Notes under the pieces: generated by a model
Told to the model about the DNA's origin: nothing
The model's database searches: none
The model's input: only the letters and a program-made list of their open reading frames with translations
Made by a program: the position numbers and the translations under genes
Part shown: positions 51,542 to 63,380 of the stretch, piece after piece
Layout: each line of letters starts with the position of its first letter
Numbering within the stretch: the first letter of the stretch is position 1
Source: Plenodomus lindquistii
Taxonomy: Eukaryota; Ascomycota; Dothideomycetes; Pleosporales; Leptosphaeriaceae
Reading direction: 5' to 3'
Assembly (NCBI GenBank): GCA_025504975.1
Contig: JANUWI010000019.1
Span: forward strand, 1 to 64,000
DNA length: 64,000 nucleotides

Positions 51542-53186
51542 ATGAGCTGGGACACGGGCGCTGGTATGTCGTTGTACTGGGCCATGTATTGCATGTTGTA
51601 CTAATACAGCGAACAGGTGGCGGTGACACGTCTTGGAACGCCGATGCTGGCGGCGGCGGCGATGCGGGCGGCGGAGGCGACGATGGCTGTCGCGTGTGAG
51701 TACTTTCCCGTGGCTCGCGACATTACAAGACAAGCCGCGTACTGACACGTCCTCTAGCTGCCACCAGACTGGCCACTTTGCTCGTGACTGCCCCGACGCG
51801 CCCGCAGGCGGCGGCGGCGGCCTCACTGGCGAGTGCTACAACTGCGGCGAGGTAGGCCACAACAAGGCCGACTGCACCAACGCCCGTGTTGAGCGTGCCT
51901 TCACGGGCACCTGCAACGGCTGCGGCGTCGAGGGCCATGCGATGCGCGACTGCCCCGAGCAGAAGTGCAAGCTCTGCGACCAGGCCGGCCACAAGGCGCT
52001 CGCCTGCAAGTCTCGCCGCATCGTTGACTGGACTGGCGTTCCCGAGCTCGGCGCTGTCGATGCCTGGGCTGCCTTGATCAATGCTGCTGACGCCCGGGAC
52101 TTGGACGCATTCCGCACCTGTCTGAGGGCCTATGCTCGTGCCACCATGGACGAGTTCAGTCTGCCGGACGTTGAAAAGGCTCTCCGTGACGACAACAAGA
52201 GCTTCTACCTCATCGCCAAGCCTCAGGAGCTGGCTCTGAACCTGACCATCGTCGATCTCACCGGCAACCCGGACCGCGAGTTCGTCCTCTCTATCCAGAC
52301 CTCTCCCAAGCCTCGTCGCGCCAAGATGTCACAAGGCTGGCCCGAGTCTCCAGAGGAGAACATGCAGCGCCTTTCCTCTGCCGGATTCGTCGAGGACCGT
52401 GGTGTTCCACTGTGTGGCAACTGCGGCGAGCTTGGTCACATCCGCAAGGTATGTTCCGACTTCGCCTTGTCGCTTCATGCCTACCAAACTGACATGTTTG
52501 CCAGCACTGCAAGCAGGAACAGCCGGAGCGTCAGAGCCACCAGCCGGAGATCACTTGCGTCAACTGCCAGGAGACCGGCCACCGTGCTCGCGACTGTACC
52601 AAGGAGCGCTTCAATCCTCACGCGTGCAAGAATTGCAAGCAGGAGGGTCATAACGCCAAGGAGTGCCCCGAGCCCCGTTCGGCAGAGGGTGTTGAGTGCC
52701 GCAAGTGCAACCAGACCGGCCACTTCTCCAAAGATGTAAGTCGATCATTCCTGCACGTATCCCTTGTTGCTAAGCCTTGTTACAGTGTCCGACCGCTACC
52801 GTGCGCACATGCCGCAACTGCGACTCCACTGAGCACATGGCCAAGGACTGCGACCAGCCCCGTAACCCCGACAAATCCCAGTGCCGTAACTGTGATGAGT
52901 TTGGTCACTTCTCCAAGGATTGTCCCAAGCCGCGCGACTACTCTAGGGTCAAGTGCTCCAACTGCGGTGAGATGGGTCATACTATCAAGGCAAGTAGAGT
53001 TCCGATACATGTCTCGAGATTTGTACTAACTACCCATAGCGCTGCAAGGCTCCTCCTGCTGAAGACGGTGGCGATGCTGGCGGTGGTGGCTGGGGCGATG
53101 CCGGTGGTTCTGGGGATGTGGCTCCCGCTGTTGGTGGAGGCGACAACTCCTGGGACGCCGCCGGCGGTGGCGGTGCTGGTTGGTAG
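51542..53186 (+). CDS. Multi-CCHC zinc-knuckle protein (GIS2/Byr3/CNBP-like)
   Basis: Binds single-stranded nucleic acid; relatives act in translation control. Exons 51542-51563, 51617-51695, 51758-52448, 52505-52735, 52786-52989, 53040-53186 give 457 residues. The first knuckle is split by the second intron (CRV|CHQTGHFARDC). About ten CCHC knuckles occur (for example CYNCGEVGHNKADC, CVNCQETGHRARDC, CRNCDEFGHFSKDC). They are interrupted by a ~150-residue non-zinc insert (KSRRIVDWTGVPELGAVDAW... AFRTCLRAYARATMDEF) that yeast Gis2 lacks but filamentous-fungal relatives can have. Both ends are Gly/Asp/Trp-rich. The last intron has a GC-AG boundary (AAG|GCAAGT). Confidence 0.9.
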
Positions 53187-54992
53187 ACGACATACACTAC
53201 TCCGAACCACTCGACACAACGTTGAGGATCACAATGATGGACGCACAGGTTGACTGGAAGGGCGTATATCACGGGTAGATCCAAGGGTGGCAACGATGAT
53301 ACAATGGGGGCTGTAAGCACGACAGCATCCTGTGTAAGCATCTGATTTACACCTTACTTTGCTCACTTCTGGTTACATGATGATTCTTGCGGCCGTCGAG
53401 ACTTCACGAGCTGCGCGTACTAGCTGCGCTCAGTAGCTATATCGGATATACAAAAGCTCCATATGAGATTTTCGTTTCCTCCACATGATTTCACATGAAC
53501 AACATTGAGACATGCTAACTATGATCGACTTAAAGATCTGAGGTTACTCGTGTGTGTTCAGGGATGGTTCACGTCGGACATTAGGATAGGGTGAAAGCTC
53601 CCACAAGTTGCGAGCACCGGTGACTTTGGGCCACGTTGGCGTGCCTGTATGTACCACCATTACGATCAATGTTCTTGTTGTTAGAACTCTATACGTGGAA
53701 CACGACGAGAAAACTCTTGCGTAATTTACTTTTGGCTGTCTTGCGTCGTCTTTAAACTCTGTTACACCAACCGCGAAGGTTGAATACACGTGGAACCACT
53801 GGAATTTCAATGGGAAGGAGAATAAAAAACGCGCCATAGTGTTCGCAGCATACGTGCGGAAAGAGGTTTCCATATAGCAAGCATTGGGCTATGTAATGGT
53901 ATACTGTTCACAGCGCGCCATCTGTTAACACTAAAAGAGACGTGGTAATTTAGATCATACCGTTGCAAATACTTCTAGTGATACTAAAGTACAGGAAACG
54001 TCTTCTCCGTGCCGTCATATGCTAGTACATGATTATGGGGTGCCACAAAGGATCACGACGGGCACATGTAGATCTACTTACTTTCCCCCACTTCGCCTCC
54101 TTGAAGTACAAATCGAAGTAATTACCTACTCTCCAAAGAACACCAAAACTTCCGGATGGAGGCAGAAACATCAGAGATTACTTCCCGGCAGCTGAACACC
54201 CCCGACACACGACCTAATCATAGTGGCCCCAAAACAGATGCTTACCCCCGCTTTGCCTCCAAGACACTTGCCCCAATCAAAGAACGTCCCTACTCGCGAT
54301 AACTTGCCATCTCACACGTAAGAAAAACAAGGCATCACTGTGCCTGCTTGCCACTCAGTATATACCACGGAAAGGCATCTTCTTGAATGCCAGGCCGTGT
54401 CTTCAGGCAATGCAGATATACTTCTATTATTATATTGTAGCAAGCATGTATAGACTTGAATGTAAGCTCAAAAAAATGCCTCATATGTGGAGTTAATTTC
54501 TTGAGTTTAGTAGAAGTTTGAAGTATACTCAGAATTGCAGAGCAGATGCATACAGCATGGACAAGGGCGCAAAGAGTGTCAAATCAACTCTCAAGCCCGA
54601 GGCCTTTCTTCTCACAATCTGGCATGAGCTCAGTGTTGCCGGGGCGTTAGATGCGAGGAGAAAGTGAGGATCGGGACTAAGATGCTGGGCAGTCGGAAGA
54701 AACGATAGGGATGGAGGCTGTTGGCGATGGACGAGGGTGGTGCAGGTTGGTTATAGTGTTTAAAGGAATGTGGTGCAGGATTGGTTAATGGAGTGCAAAT
54801 GGTGACTGCGTGGTGTTTTGAGGGTAGTGCAAGTTGCATTTATTTCGGAGGATACTTGTATACTCTGGATGATATTGAGAGTATTTGCTATCAGCTGTGG
54901 AGTTGAGCTGTCCCCTCGCTGCAGCAGAGACATAAGTCCCAGATCTTCACAAGATGTTGGTGTCTTATCACACACGAGCCCTTTCGTCTCAC
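53187..54992. other. Intergenic region, 1.8 kb
   Basis: No supported gene. A 109-codon antisense ORF at 53544-53873 has no recognisable domain. Sequence is moderately AT-rich. Confidence 0.5.
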
Positions 54993-56138
54993 TTATAGGC
55001 TTGCACTGTTTCGTGATTCCTCCTCATGTAACTCCTTAATCCTCACCTCGCATTCAACACTTTCCCTCTCCCACTCCATGAACCGTGCCTCATACGCCTT
55101 GAATATCCTGTCCAATTGCTCACTTGCAATACCTTTGGCGAACTCCACGCCATCAAGAATCGCAACATTGGCTCCGTTACCTCCAATAATCGGCTCCGCA
55201 TGCGCAGCATCGCCCAGCAACACGACACGGTTCTTATCAAGAACATTCTGCAGCTCGACCAAGGGCGTCAGCGTTTTGCGCATGAGCCAATGCAACACCC
55301 TGTCCTTTCTCAACTTTTCCGGATCGAAGACCTCTGCGAACGGCTGCTCAAGATTCTTCAAGGCAGCGATTTCTTGGAAGAATTCGTCGGGTATCTCCTG
55401 TGCATCCACATTTGAACGCTCAGGTCGGTGTAGCGCATCGTTCCCGCGGCGAGGTAGACGAGAGAACACCCAGCTGATGCTTACATATTCCTCTTTTCGT
55501 TCGTTGAGGCTGATGTTGAGGAGTGTGTCTCCGTAGTTGGCTTGCAAGACATTGTTGTCTTTCAAAGGTTGTGCGAATAGCTTGTCAAAGGTTCGTCGGT
55601 CTACCCTTCGTTTTCCATTCAATGCGACGAGAGGGAGAACCTGGACATCTGTCGACGACAGCACAACCTTGCGGATGGTCGAATGAACGCCATCTGCTGC
55701 GACCACGAGGCCCCGTGTCACCATTTCGCCGTTCGCGAAATGTAGCTTTGGCCCCTGAGAAGATATCGCCGTCTCGATGGTTTTGACCGCAGACGAGTAC
55801 CGTATATCTAGACCCTCACCTAACCATCCCTCCAGCCTTGCTCTGTTCGCTCGGAAACTGTCCCTCATGCTCTCGTCGCTGTTGGCCACATGATCGATGC
55901 GACCTGTCCCTCCGACATCTGCGTCGACGGCAACGGCAGATTTGAACAAGCGCTCCTCGACACCGAGGTACATGAGCAGGGGACGATAAGAGGATGCATG
56001 TAGCGTGATAGCATAATTGTGTCGCGGCGACGTAGATGCTTTTTCGTAGAGGGTAGTGCGAATGCCCGTGTGCAGCAAACAGCGGGCAAGGGTCAAACCT
56101 GCAATGCCGGCACCGACGATGGGTATGGGCTGTGTCAT
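54993..56138 (-). CDS. FAD-dependent monooxygenase
   Basis: Single-exon, 381 residues. The N-terminal Rossmann motif VGAGIAGLTLARCLL binds FAD; ADGVHSTIRKVV matches the DG motif, and RVVLLGDAAHAEPIIGGNGAN is the GD motif that contacts the flavin ribityl chain. Member of the PHBH/UbiH-like class A flavin monooxygenases, hydroxylating aromatic or polyketide substrates with NAD(P)H and O2. The substrate is unknown. No membrane anchor. It lies beside a broken P450, so the pair may be the remains of a small oxidative gene cluster; that is inference. Confidence 0.88.
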   Translation of the reverse strand: MTQPIPIVGAGIAGLTLARCLLHTGIRTTLYEKASTSPRHNYAITLHASSYRPLLMYLGVEERLFKSAVAVDADVGGTGRIDHVANSDESMRDSFRANRARLEGWLGEGLDIRYSSAVKTIETAISSQGPKLHFANGEMVTRGLVVAADGVHSTIRKVVLSSTDVQVLPLVALNGKRRVDRRTFDKLFAQPLKDNNVLQANYGDTLLNISLNERKEEYVSISWVFSRLPRRGNDALHRPERSNVDAQEIPDEFFQEIAALKNLEQPFAEVFDPEKLRKDRVLHWLMRKTLTPLVELQNVLDKNRVVLLGDAAHAEPIIGGNGANVAILDGVEFAKGIASEQLDRIFKAYEARFMEWERESVECEVRIKELHEEESRNSASL

Positions 56139-56523
56139 GTTGGATTAGGAGTGGACGACGATGACTTCAGCTTTCGTGTCATGGGTCGTAGTTCTTCCAC
56201 ATGGCCGATGCTTGTTACAATTGCGATGTTGTTAAGTCGATAGTTGCGGGTGATCGAGCCAATCATGAGCCGTCGGAGTATAGTCGCCGTTCTAGCCATC
56301 TGCATCAACACATTCAGATTACTTGGAGTACAATTTCAAGATCGGAGACCCAAAGCTACGTAATAAGACGACTTCGAAATCACGACTGCGCGGGAATCAT
56401 TCGGATTGACTTGTGGATGGTCAGCATATGTCTTGGAGAATACATTCGCTGCCGCCATAATTGTATCTAGTCACCCTCTAGCATTCGAGCGCGCCTAAGG
56501 ATCACGTTGAGTGGTTTCTTGTC

Positions 56524-57345
56524 CTAGGCTTCATCAGCACGTATATGTCCGGGTTGATGTGGGAAACGCACCCAAAATATATGAGTGTTCTGCTCTCCCC
56601 AGTCCCATCGAGCAGTCTCATCTGCCAGTCTTACGTCCAAGGACCACAAAAGCTTAGCCAAAAGTAAACGCATCTGTAAATCCACCTTTTTGCTCGTTGT
56701 ATTTTCGTGTGGGATGCACCCAGTCTGGCCTCTCCGCCTCCATAGCGAGCCGCTTCTGTGCTTTAGCATAACTCAATTCGCGATGGTCTATTGATCTTTG
56801 CACGATGCTCTTGGGCAGTTTATCCAACGGGCGATACTGATTGGCCAACGCAATCATAGCGAGGCCCTTACCAAAATCTTGAGCAATTTCGACCACGAAT
56901 GCGCCTTGCCATTTTTGATACAACCGAATGAATCCCCGTACGTGAAGGCACCTGAAATGTCGAGTGTCAGGCAATTAAACCACTGTTCGATATCGATGAC
57001 TTTTGCCTTCAACTGGCAACCGTTCACTGGGCGCTTGAGTTGGTCGATGAACAAATCAACGTAGCTTTCGATGACAGGAGCCTGCTCCTTTAGACTCTTC
57101 TCGGAAAAAGCATTCGCGAATGCGCGTCGACATCGCGTATGGTCTTCTCCAACGAAACCCATAATAGAGTTTGGTTCGTCCGTCTTCATTTTCTTGAACC
57201 ATGTTCGATTGCGTTCAAAAGGCAAATGTCCTGGCCGATCTGCGTACATGTCTCTCCATGCTCGACTATCTGCGTACGACAGCTCATTTGGTGCGATGCG
57301 CATGACAGGACCATACTTGGTATGAAATTCTTTGAGTTGCTTGTG
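56524..57345 (-). pseudogene. Cytochrome P450 pseudogene with internal deletion
   Basis: N-terminal P450 sequence is clear: LHKQLKEFHTKYGPVMRIAP, ELSYADSRAWRDMYADRPG, GHLPFERNRTWF, HTRCRRAFANAFSEKSL. A one-base loss near 56890 shifts the frame within GKAHSW(V)EIAQDFG. After TRKYNEQK the next P450-like stretch is the far C-terminus (MRLLLAKLLWSLDVRLAD, WDWGEQNTHIFW). The I-helix, ExxR and heme-cysteine loop are therefore gone. The upstream in-frame TGA removes the membrane anchor exon or marks an unseen intron. Not functional as an oxidase. Confidence 0.8.
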
Positions 57346-58829
57346 AAGTTGGTGCCGCCGTCGTTGATATCAGCCATGATGACGCGATGTTTTAGAACGT
57401 TGTTGGTTGGTGAAGTTGTCGTGCTCTCATCATGGGCCACAGCCTATGGGTGGCACACTCGAGACAGTCCGTCATACGTCAGATTGCAAGCTTGAGTAAT
57501 GCGGCAGTGAGCACTCCCTCCTGCGCGGTTCCAACGCAAATACATAGCAAACACTTGGAGCCTGCGTTTGCGGTTGCTTGTAAGGCTCTCATTCTGCGTT
57601 ATATATTGTCACGTCCGCAATAGAGCCGAAACCGTCGGAGCTCATTGGCGTAATCCATGCCGAAGAGATTCGCAGAGCCAGCCTGCCCAAGGCACCTCAC
57701 GCCACGACCCTCAGGGATGACTGAGCCGTCGAGTGCGAGCGGTAAGCAACGGGCCGGACAATGTGGTGGGAAGAGGAGAAAACGATTACCGTCGCAAGGG
57801 GATCACAGTGTCAAAGTGTTATACAAGTTCTCGCAGGAGAGCCGTCACGGTTTGAGAAGTACCTCAGGTCGCTGACAGGAGCTTGACTGCATCCTGCATG
57901 TTTCCGAATGGGCACTGTATGCAGACTCGTAAAAGCGTTCGAAGCAGATGTCCCAGCTTAGCACGGTCGCAGAGGGGGCTCGAGTCGTGTCACATGCGAA
58001 AAGCAAAGAAGGCTAATGCACTGCTTTGGTGGCCTTGCAGCACACCAAGACGTGAGAGGGGGCTCTTGCGACAATTTGCCGCAATTTCCGCGGAGCGAGC
58101 CTGGCAGACAAGGCTAATTAGCCAACATTCGGGCTGCGAGCGGGGCTTTTCGATAGCTCCCATGGATCCACTATCGGCTCAATTTGCTGGCTTTGGCTGT
58201 CTATACGAATAGAGTCTGAACTTTGTTCCCGCCTCTTGTTCTTGCAGGCGTTGGACCATCCCGCCCTTGAGATTCGGGGATCCGTTGTTGGGTTGGTGTC
58301 AGTAGCAGTAACAGCGCCGCCCCAAGGCAGATTTGACTTGGGCTGGCCATCTTGTCAACAATGGAGGCTCGCGAAATGGGCTAAAGCCAACTCGACGTCT
58401 CACCAATTTGGCTCTGCATATCGCTTCATGGGTCACAAGTTACAACGAGCATCTGGTCGTAGCGGAGGTCTGTGTTGACGTACAGGCACATGGCGCCAAC
58501 GGCCAAGCGACGCGCAAGGATGAATGCTCACAGCCGACTGTAGTCTATTCTATAACTTATAAAATCAGTCCCCGGGCGGATGCACTCGTTTGATCTGACC
58601 AGGGCTTCGCCTTTCAAGTCAAGACTGTTGATTCTCCGGTACAGGTCAAGTCAATTCATTGGTTGGTGGGTGAAATCGTGTTGCCATTCATTGCAAACGC
58701 GCTCCTGCCCCATTTCAACCTCGCGAGTTGCACCTTCATAATAATCAACCACACCTTGCCACTGGTCGTAGCCCCCATTGTTCCCCTCTCATACAACACT
58801 CAACTCCGACCACATCCCCACCCTACGAC
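57346..58829. other. Intergenic region, 1.5 kb
   Basis: Only short ORFs without domains. Includes the promoter of the DUF3455 gene. Confidence 0.5.
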
Positions 58830-59614
58830 ATGTTGCTCTCCACCATCACACCCGCCCTCGTCTTCCTTGCGGCTTCAGTCAATGCCCTGCCATGGGCCCA
58901 GTACAGCTCGCCCAAATACACCCCGGCTCGCAACCTCGACAAGCTTGCAAAGCACTTCCCCACGAGCGCCCTCCCTGCACCCGAAGGCCAGGAGCTCAGG
59001 TATGTCGTCCTTGGTGTTGGCACACAGAACTATACTTGCGGATCCGACGAGAACGCCGCCCCCGGCACTACTGGCGCAGTCGGTGAGTCAAAGGCAGCAA
59101 TATCTCTCCTTTGAGCCTCCTTCACTGAAACTGCAAAGCAACCCTCTATGACATTGGCTCCAGGCTCAACGACGACTGGATGGCCCAGTGGAAGATTCCG
59201 ACCTTGTCGCCCCTTGCGCTTTCCCTCAGCGTCATGCCCGACATGCTCGAATGGAGCCTCAAGTCCCAAGGCTACCAACACGTCACTGGCCACCACTACT
59301 TCAGCAAGATTGCCCAAGTCAATACCCCAATTTTTGCCTTCGATCAGCTCAGTACCTCGCCTTATCCCCGCGCCCAAGTAGCCAAGCTCAATGCAATCGA
59401 TGCTCCTGCGGGGGCGTGTCCTGGCCGAAACGGTCTTCCTGCTATTCAATGGTTGTACCTCAAAGACACGATTGGCGCATCGTCTGGAGGTATCGACACA
59501 GTTTACCGTGTCGAGACAGCGGGTGGCAACAAGCCTGCCACGTGCAAGGGTATGAAGCCTTCATGGGAGGTCAAATATGCTGCTCAGTATTGGGTCTTTG
59601 GTCCCAAGCAGTAG
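58830..59614 (+). CDS. Secreted DUF3455-family protein
   Basis: Exons 58830-59082 and 59139-59614, with a 56-nt intron, give 242 residues. The first 18-20 residues (MLLSTITPALVFLAASVNAL) form a signal peptide. The body has LRYVVLGVGTQNYTC, ATLYDIGSRLNDDWM, GHHYFS, APAGACPGRNGLPAIQWLYL, TVYRVETAGGNKPATC, and ends in KYAAQYWVFGPK, all features of DUF3455 (PF11937). Family members are common secreted fungal proteins of unknown function. Four cysteines may form two disulfides. Confidence 0.85.
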
Positions 59615-61907
59615 GATTTGCAACGCCTTTGTACACAAACGTTTGTGCTTAACTCTTGTTGTATGGTGGCCTGCCAAGCAGCGCGCCTGTTTCTTCCTCG
59701 CTGTGCATTCTTCTCCACGATACCCTCTTCTTTTCTATGGCGGTGCAACTCGCTTCACGCACTGTTTCGGCGTTCTGGATCATCGGCGTAGCACGACTGC
59801 GGCAAGATAGTGCACACATACGTGTACCCCGAAATAATATCATCTGATTTCATTTGCTGCATCACCCGCGCCGTCTGTTGTCTCAACAATGTCTTGTTCG
59901 CCACCTCAAGGCACCTATCCTTCAGTGTAAATCTTCACCTCATAAACCACACCCTCCATGCCGTACAGTGTTGCTTCTTGAACCATCAGTGACCCGATGT
60001 ACTAATTACTTCTTCTTGACAATGATTGGCAATATGCCACGGGCGCACACCCTCTCTATTCACCTTCCCGCAGACTTGTGGCGTTCAACATCACGCAGAT
60101 GTACATCTTACACCAGTTCCGCCAGCAATATAGTCTTTTTACCGACATGCCCGAGTAAGTCAAGTGTGCCGATGCGGCACGGAAGCATGGCATCGCGCCT
60201 CAACCAACGCGCATGGCCTGCAGTCACCGCAGAACAGGCACGAGCTACGTCTCCAGCTGACCACTCTGCCTCGCCGCATGTGCCTCCACGAGAATAGGAA
60301 CACGGTCTTTGTACAGCCGGACGTTTTGCAGGACAACTGGTCCCACTCTCTGCTTGTCAGGCGTCAGACGTGCCGTGCACCCACCACTTACCGTCGCGGA
60401 AACACGAATTTGAGAACGATCTATCAAACGTTACCAAGTGGGTCAGAAAAAGCGACAGGCTTGTCCTACGGCGTGCAAGTGGCGGCGGGTATATTGCTTG
60501 GCGACTAGCGCACGGTTGTGGAGATGATGTGGACCGTGTGGTCACGGTTGTGGCCGTCAGCGGTTAGACTAATTTGGATTGCGAGCTGTGATTCCGGGAG
60601 AAGACGCTGGCTTGGATATTGGATCCAGTTGAATTGGTATTTGGGCGAGAAGATATTAGTCTAATGGTCGTTGGACAAGCTTTCGCCAATGGGCGTGTCG
60701 CTTTGCATGTCGTTAACTAGACCAAGCCGGTCACACAGCCCCAGCCCTGAACACCAACTTTGAAGGGCCGATTTGAAGACTTTCATATGTACAGTAGGTT
60801 CGACGACGCGCGCACAGACTGTGTACGGCTATGGCATTCTCACCGGGACAGCGACCGCTTCATGATTTGCGAGAAAAGTATCGTGGTTTACGTAGCTTCA
60901 TCGTCGACGGCGCGTCCCGTATCGTAGCCGCCCGGGACCCTGGACCCCTTCATGCGCTAGATGCACACCATGGCGTGGATCAGCATGCTTGAGCTTTTGA
61001 ATTGAGACTTGAGACTCCTGGCTGTGATGAAGCATACTGATGTTGGCGGGGCCACACGAATTGTCGTTATGCGGTAGCTCTCCTGCGCTGAACAGCATCG
61101 GCGTAGGCGCGAGCATCGACATTGCCAGCGTTCCAGACGGTAATGGCTTGTACGAAGACGCCCTTCTCTGGGCGCTGCTGAATATAACCAATCACATTGA
61201 TCCAGGTACCAACGTCTACCTCGTCGTGCTTGAGTCTGTCGAGAACATGTTCCATGTCGACATTGACTACGTTGCGGCTAGTGGAAGGAGGGCAGTCATG
61301 TCTAAGCCGCACAATGGCGGACTGGACAAGGTATTCGTGGATGCTGCGATGGGCATCAGCGTGTGAAGCGCAGTCTAGTGCAGCGGATTTACCAGCCCAG
61401 AAATCGAACCTTGGCCCCCGGCGCACAGTGCTCAATGTCGGCCAGCAAGACGAGGTTCGATGGCACCGGCCCCGACATGACCACCTGCACTCATGACCGG
61501 TTGTTGAACGACAATGGAGACATGTGACTTGGGCATGGATGGACGCTTCTAGGGTTCTGTCAGTATCGGCAAAAGGTTTTGCCGACCTCAGGCAGCGCAC
61601 GTGCTCCGACTAGCGCGTCGGGCGACATCATCGCCCTCGTGCGTGCCAGGCCCGATTCATGGCCAGCCAGGCACCGTCCATCGACCCTGCCTGTTCTCCC
61701 CTCCAAACACCTGTGCCTACACATCATCACCCCCACGTCCACCACACCAGATCCCCCCACCTTCCACACGGTAAGTAGTCCACCTCGGTTCTCGGTGGTG
61801 CCATTCCCCACCATCCCGCCGTGGATCAGATGGCGGCGCGACGGCGCTGGGCCTCGAGGGAAAGAGAGGCTGACGTGCGAGAACAGCACATCACATCCTC
61901 CACCACC
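59615..61907. other. Intergenic region, 2.3 kb
   Basis: Contains a 108-codon ORF at 61040-61366 (+) that has an acceptable Kozak-like start but no recognised family, plus overlapping antisense frames. I see no convincing gene. Confidence 0.4.
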
Positions 61908-62728
61908 ATGAGCGGCTGGGGCTTGGGCTGGTTCGGCGGCGGCCAAGCCAAGAAGGAGGCCCCAAAGAAGGCGATACTGCAGTTGCGGGGCCAGCTGGAG
62001 ATGCTCAATAAGCGCGAGAAACACCTGCAGAATCAGATGGAGGAGCAGGACAGCCTGGCGCGGAAATACGTCTCGAGCAACAAGGCTGGTACGTCTCATC
62101 TGCCGACCCCGACATTGTGCGCTGCCTAGCAAGACGGCGAAGCTTGGATGGCGGTTAATGGAAGACATAGCGGCCAAGTCAGCGCTCCGGCGAAAGAAGC
62201 AGTTTGAGCACTCGCTCGAACAGACGAGTTCACAGATCATGACGCTCGAGCGCGAAATCTACAGCATCGAGACGGCCAACATCAACAAGGAGACGCTAGA
62301 TGCCATGAAGAATGCTGGATCGGCCATGAAGCAGATACACGCCGGGCTTACCATTGACAAGGTTGACAACGTCATGTACGTGCTCCATTCCTTCGAATGA
62401 ATAATGTACAGGCGCAACCATGCTTACCCGTTTCACCAGGGAAGATCTGCGCGAACAACATGCCATCGGCGAGGAAATCAGCGAAGCCATAACCTCGGGC
62501 GTAGCCTCCAACGGCATCGACGAAGACGAACTCGACGAGGAACTCGCAGAACTTCAACAAGAGAAGCTGGACGAGGAGATGCTGCGCACAGGCAACGTGC
62601 CCATCAACGACACCGTTGGCAAATTGCCACAGGCGCCGCATACAGAGGTCAAGGGCAAGAATCAGAGAGTCGAAGAGGACGACGAGGAGGAAGAGTTGAG
62701 GAAGTTGCAGGCCGAGATGGCCATGTGA
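61908..62728 (+). CDS. SNF7: ESCRT-III subunit Snf7/Vps32
   Basis: Polymerises on endosomal membranes to bud vesicles and is recruited in pH signalling. Exons 61908-62088, 62171-62375, 62440-62728 give 224 residues. The N-terminal amphipathic segment MSGWGLGWFGGGQAKKEAP anchors the protein; a basic core helix pair follows (AILQLRGQLEMLNKREKHLQ, SALRRKKQFEHSLEQTSSQI, MTLEREIYSIETANINKETL). Then KVDNVMEDLREQHAIGEEIS and an acidic C-terminus ending EELRKLQAEMAM, the MIM1-like motif that binds Vps4. Length and order are standard. Confidence 0.95.
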
Positions 62729-63380
62729 GTGAGTGGGCGCAATAGAAGAGCGGTGTATTCATGATGCAAGAGGGTTTGACTTGGGCGTATTGGCGATTTT
62801 AGTGCGGGCGACTTTGGAGGCTTCCTTTCTTCTGGGTCATGTTCAACTATGGCATATCAATAGCCTTGGACTAGACAACGAGCTGCGGGCGATATACCTT
62901 GCAATACCATATCATCTTCCATCATCATGCGCCAGCATTCGCATCTTCACAAAACCCAAGACAACTAAACAAAACCACGCATACGTGTACATATGTCATT
63001 TGAATTCTCTACTTTACAGGTCCCACAAGTGGCCCCTCGCCACTCTGTCCCTTCATTCCCGCATGCTGCAATTCGCCCCAAACTCCTCTTTACATCCCTT
63101 TGCCGCGTCACTAATCCACCGTATACATGTATCGCGTCTAAGCCATAAGACGCTACAGCGGGATACCGCAATCCATGCGAAAATGCACTTTTGAAAACAA
63201 GCCTCCGAATTCCCAGTCGCATTATTTTGATGGGTATCAATATTGGCAAAGGATCCGATAAACGCCGCAGAAAATATCACCAACGCTACTGCCGCGACTA
63301 GAATTTGTTGGAGCAAGCGTGCGTCGCCATAGCCATAGTGAGCACTATTGATAGGACATGTAGATGGATTTATTCCATCT
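62729..63380. other. Convergent 3' region of SNF7 and the gene at 63381
   Basis: About 650 bp. An antisense ORF (63053-63316) starts with a hydrophobic stretch but has no support as a gene. Confidence 0.4.

Noticed and set aside
53544..53873. 109-codon antisense ORF in the 1.8-kb intergenic region
   Set aside because: No domain, no conserved-looking segments and no supporting signals.
61040..61366. 108-codon + ORF in the region before SNF7
   Set aside because: No recognisable domain or splice-consistent extension, and overlapped by an equally long antisense ORF.
63053..63316. Antisense ORF with a hydrophobic start, possible small membrane protein
   Set aside because: The ATG call depends on an alternative start, it lies between two gene 3' ends, and no family is evident.
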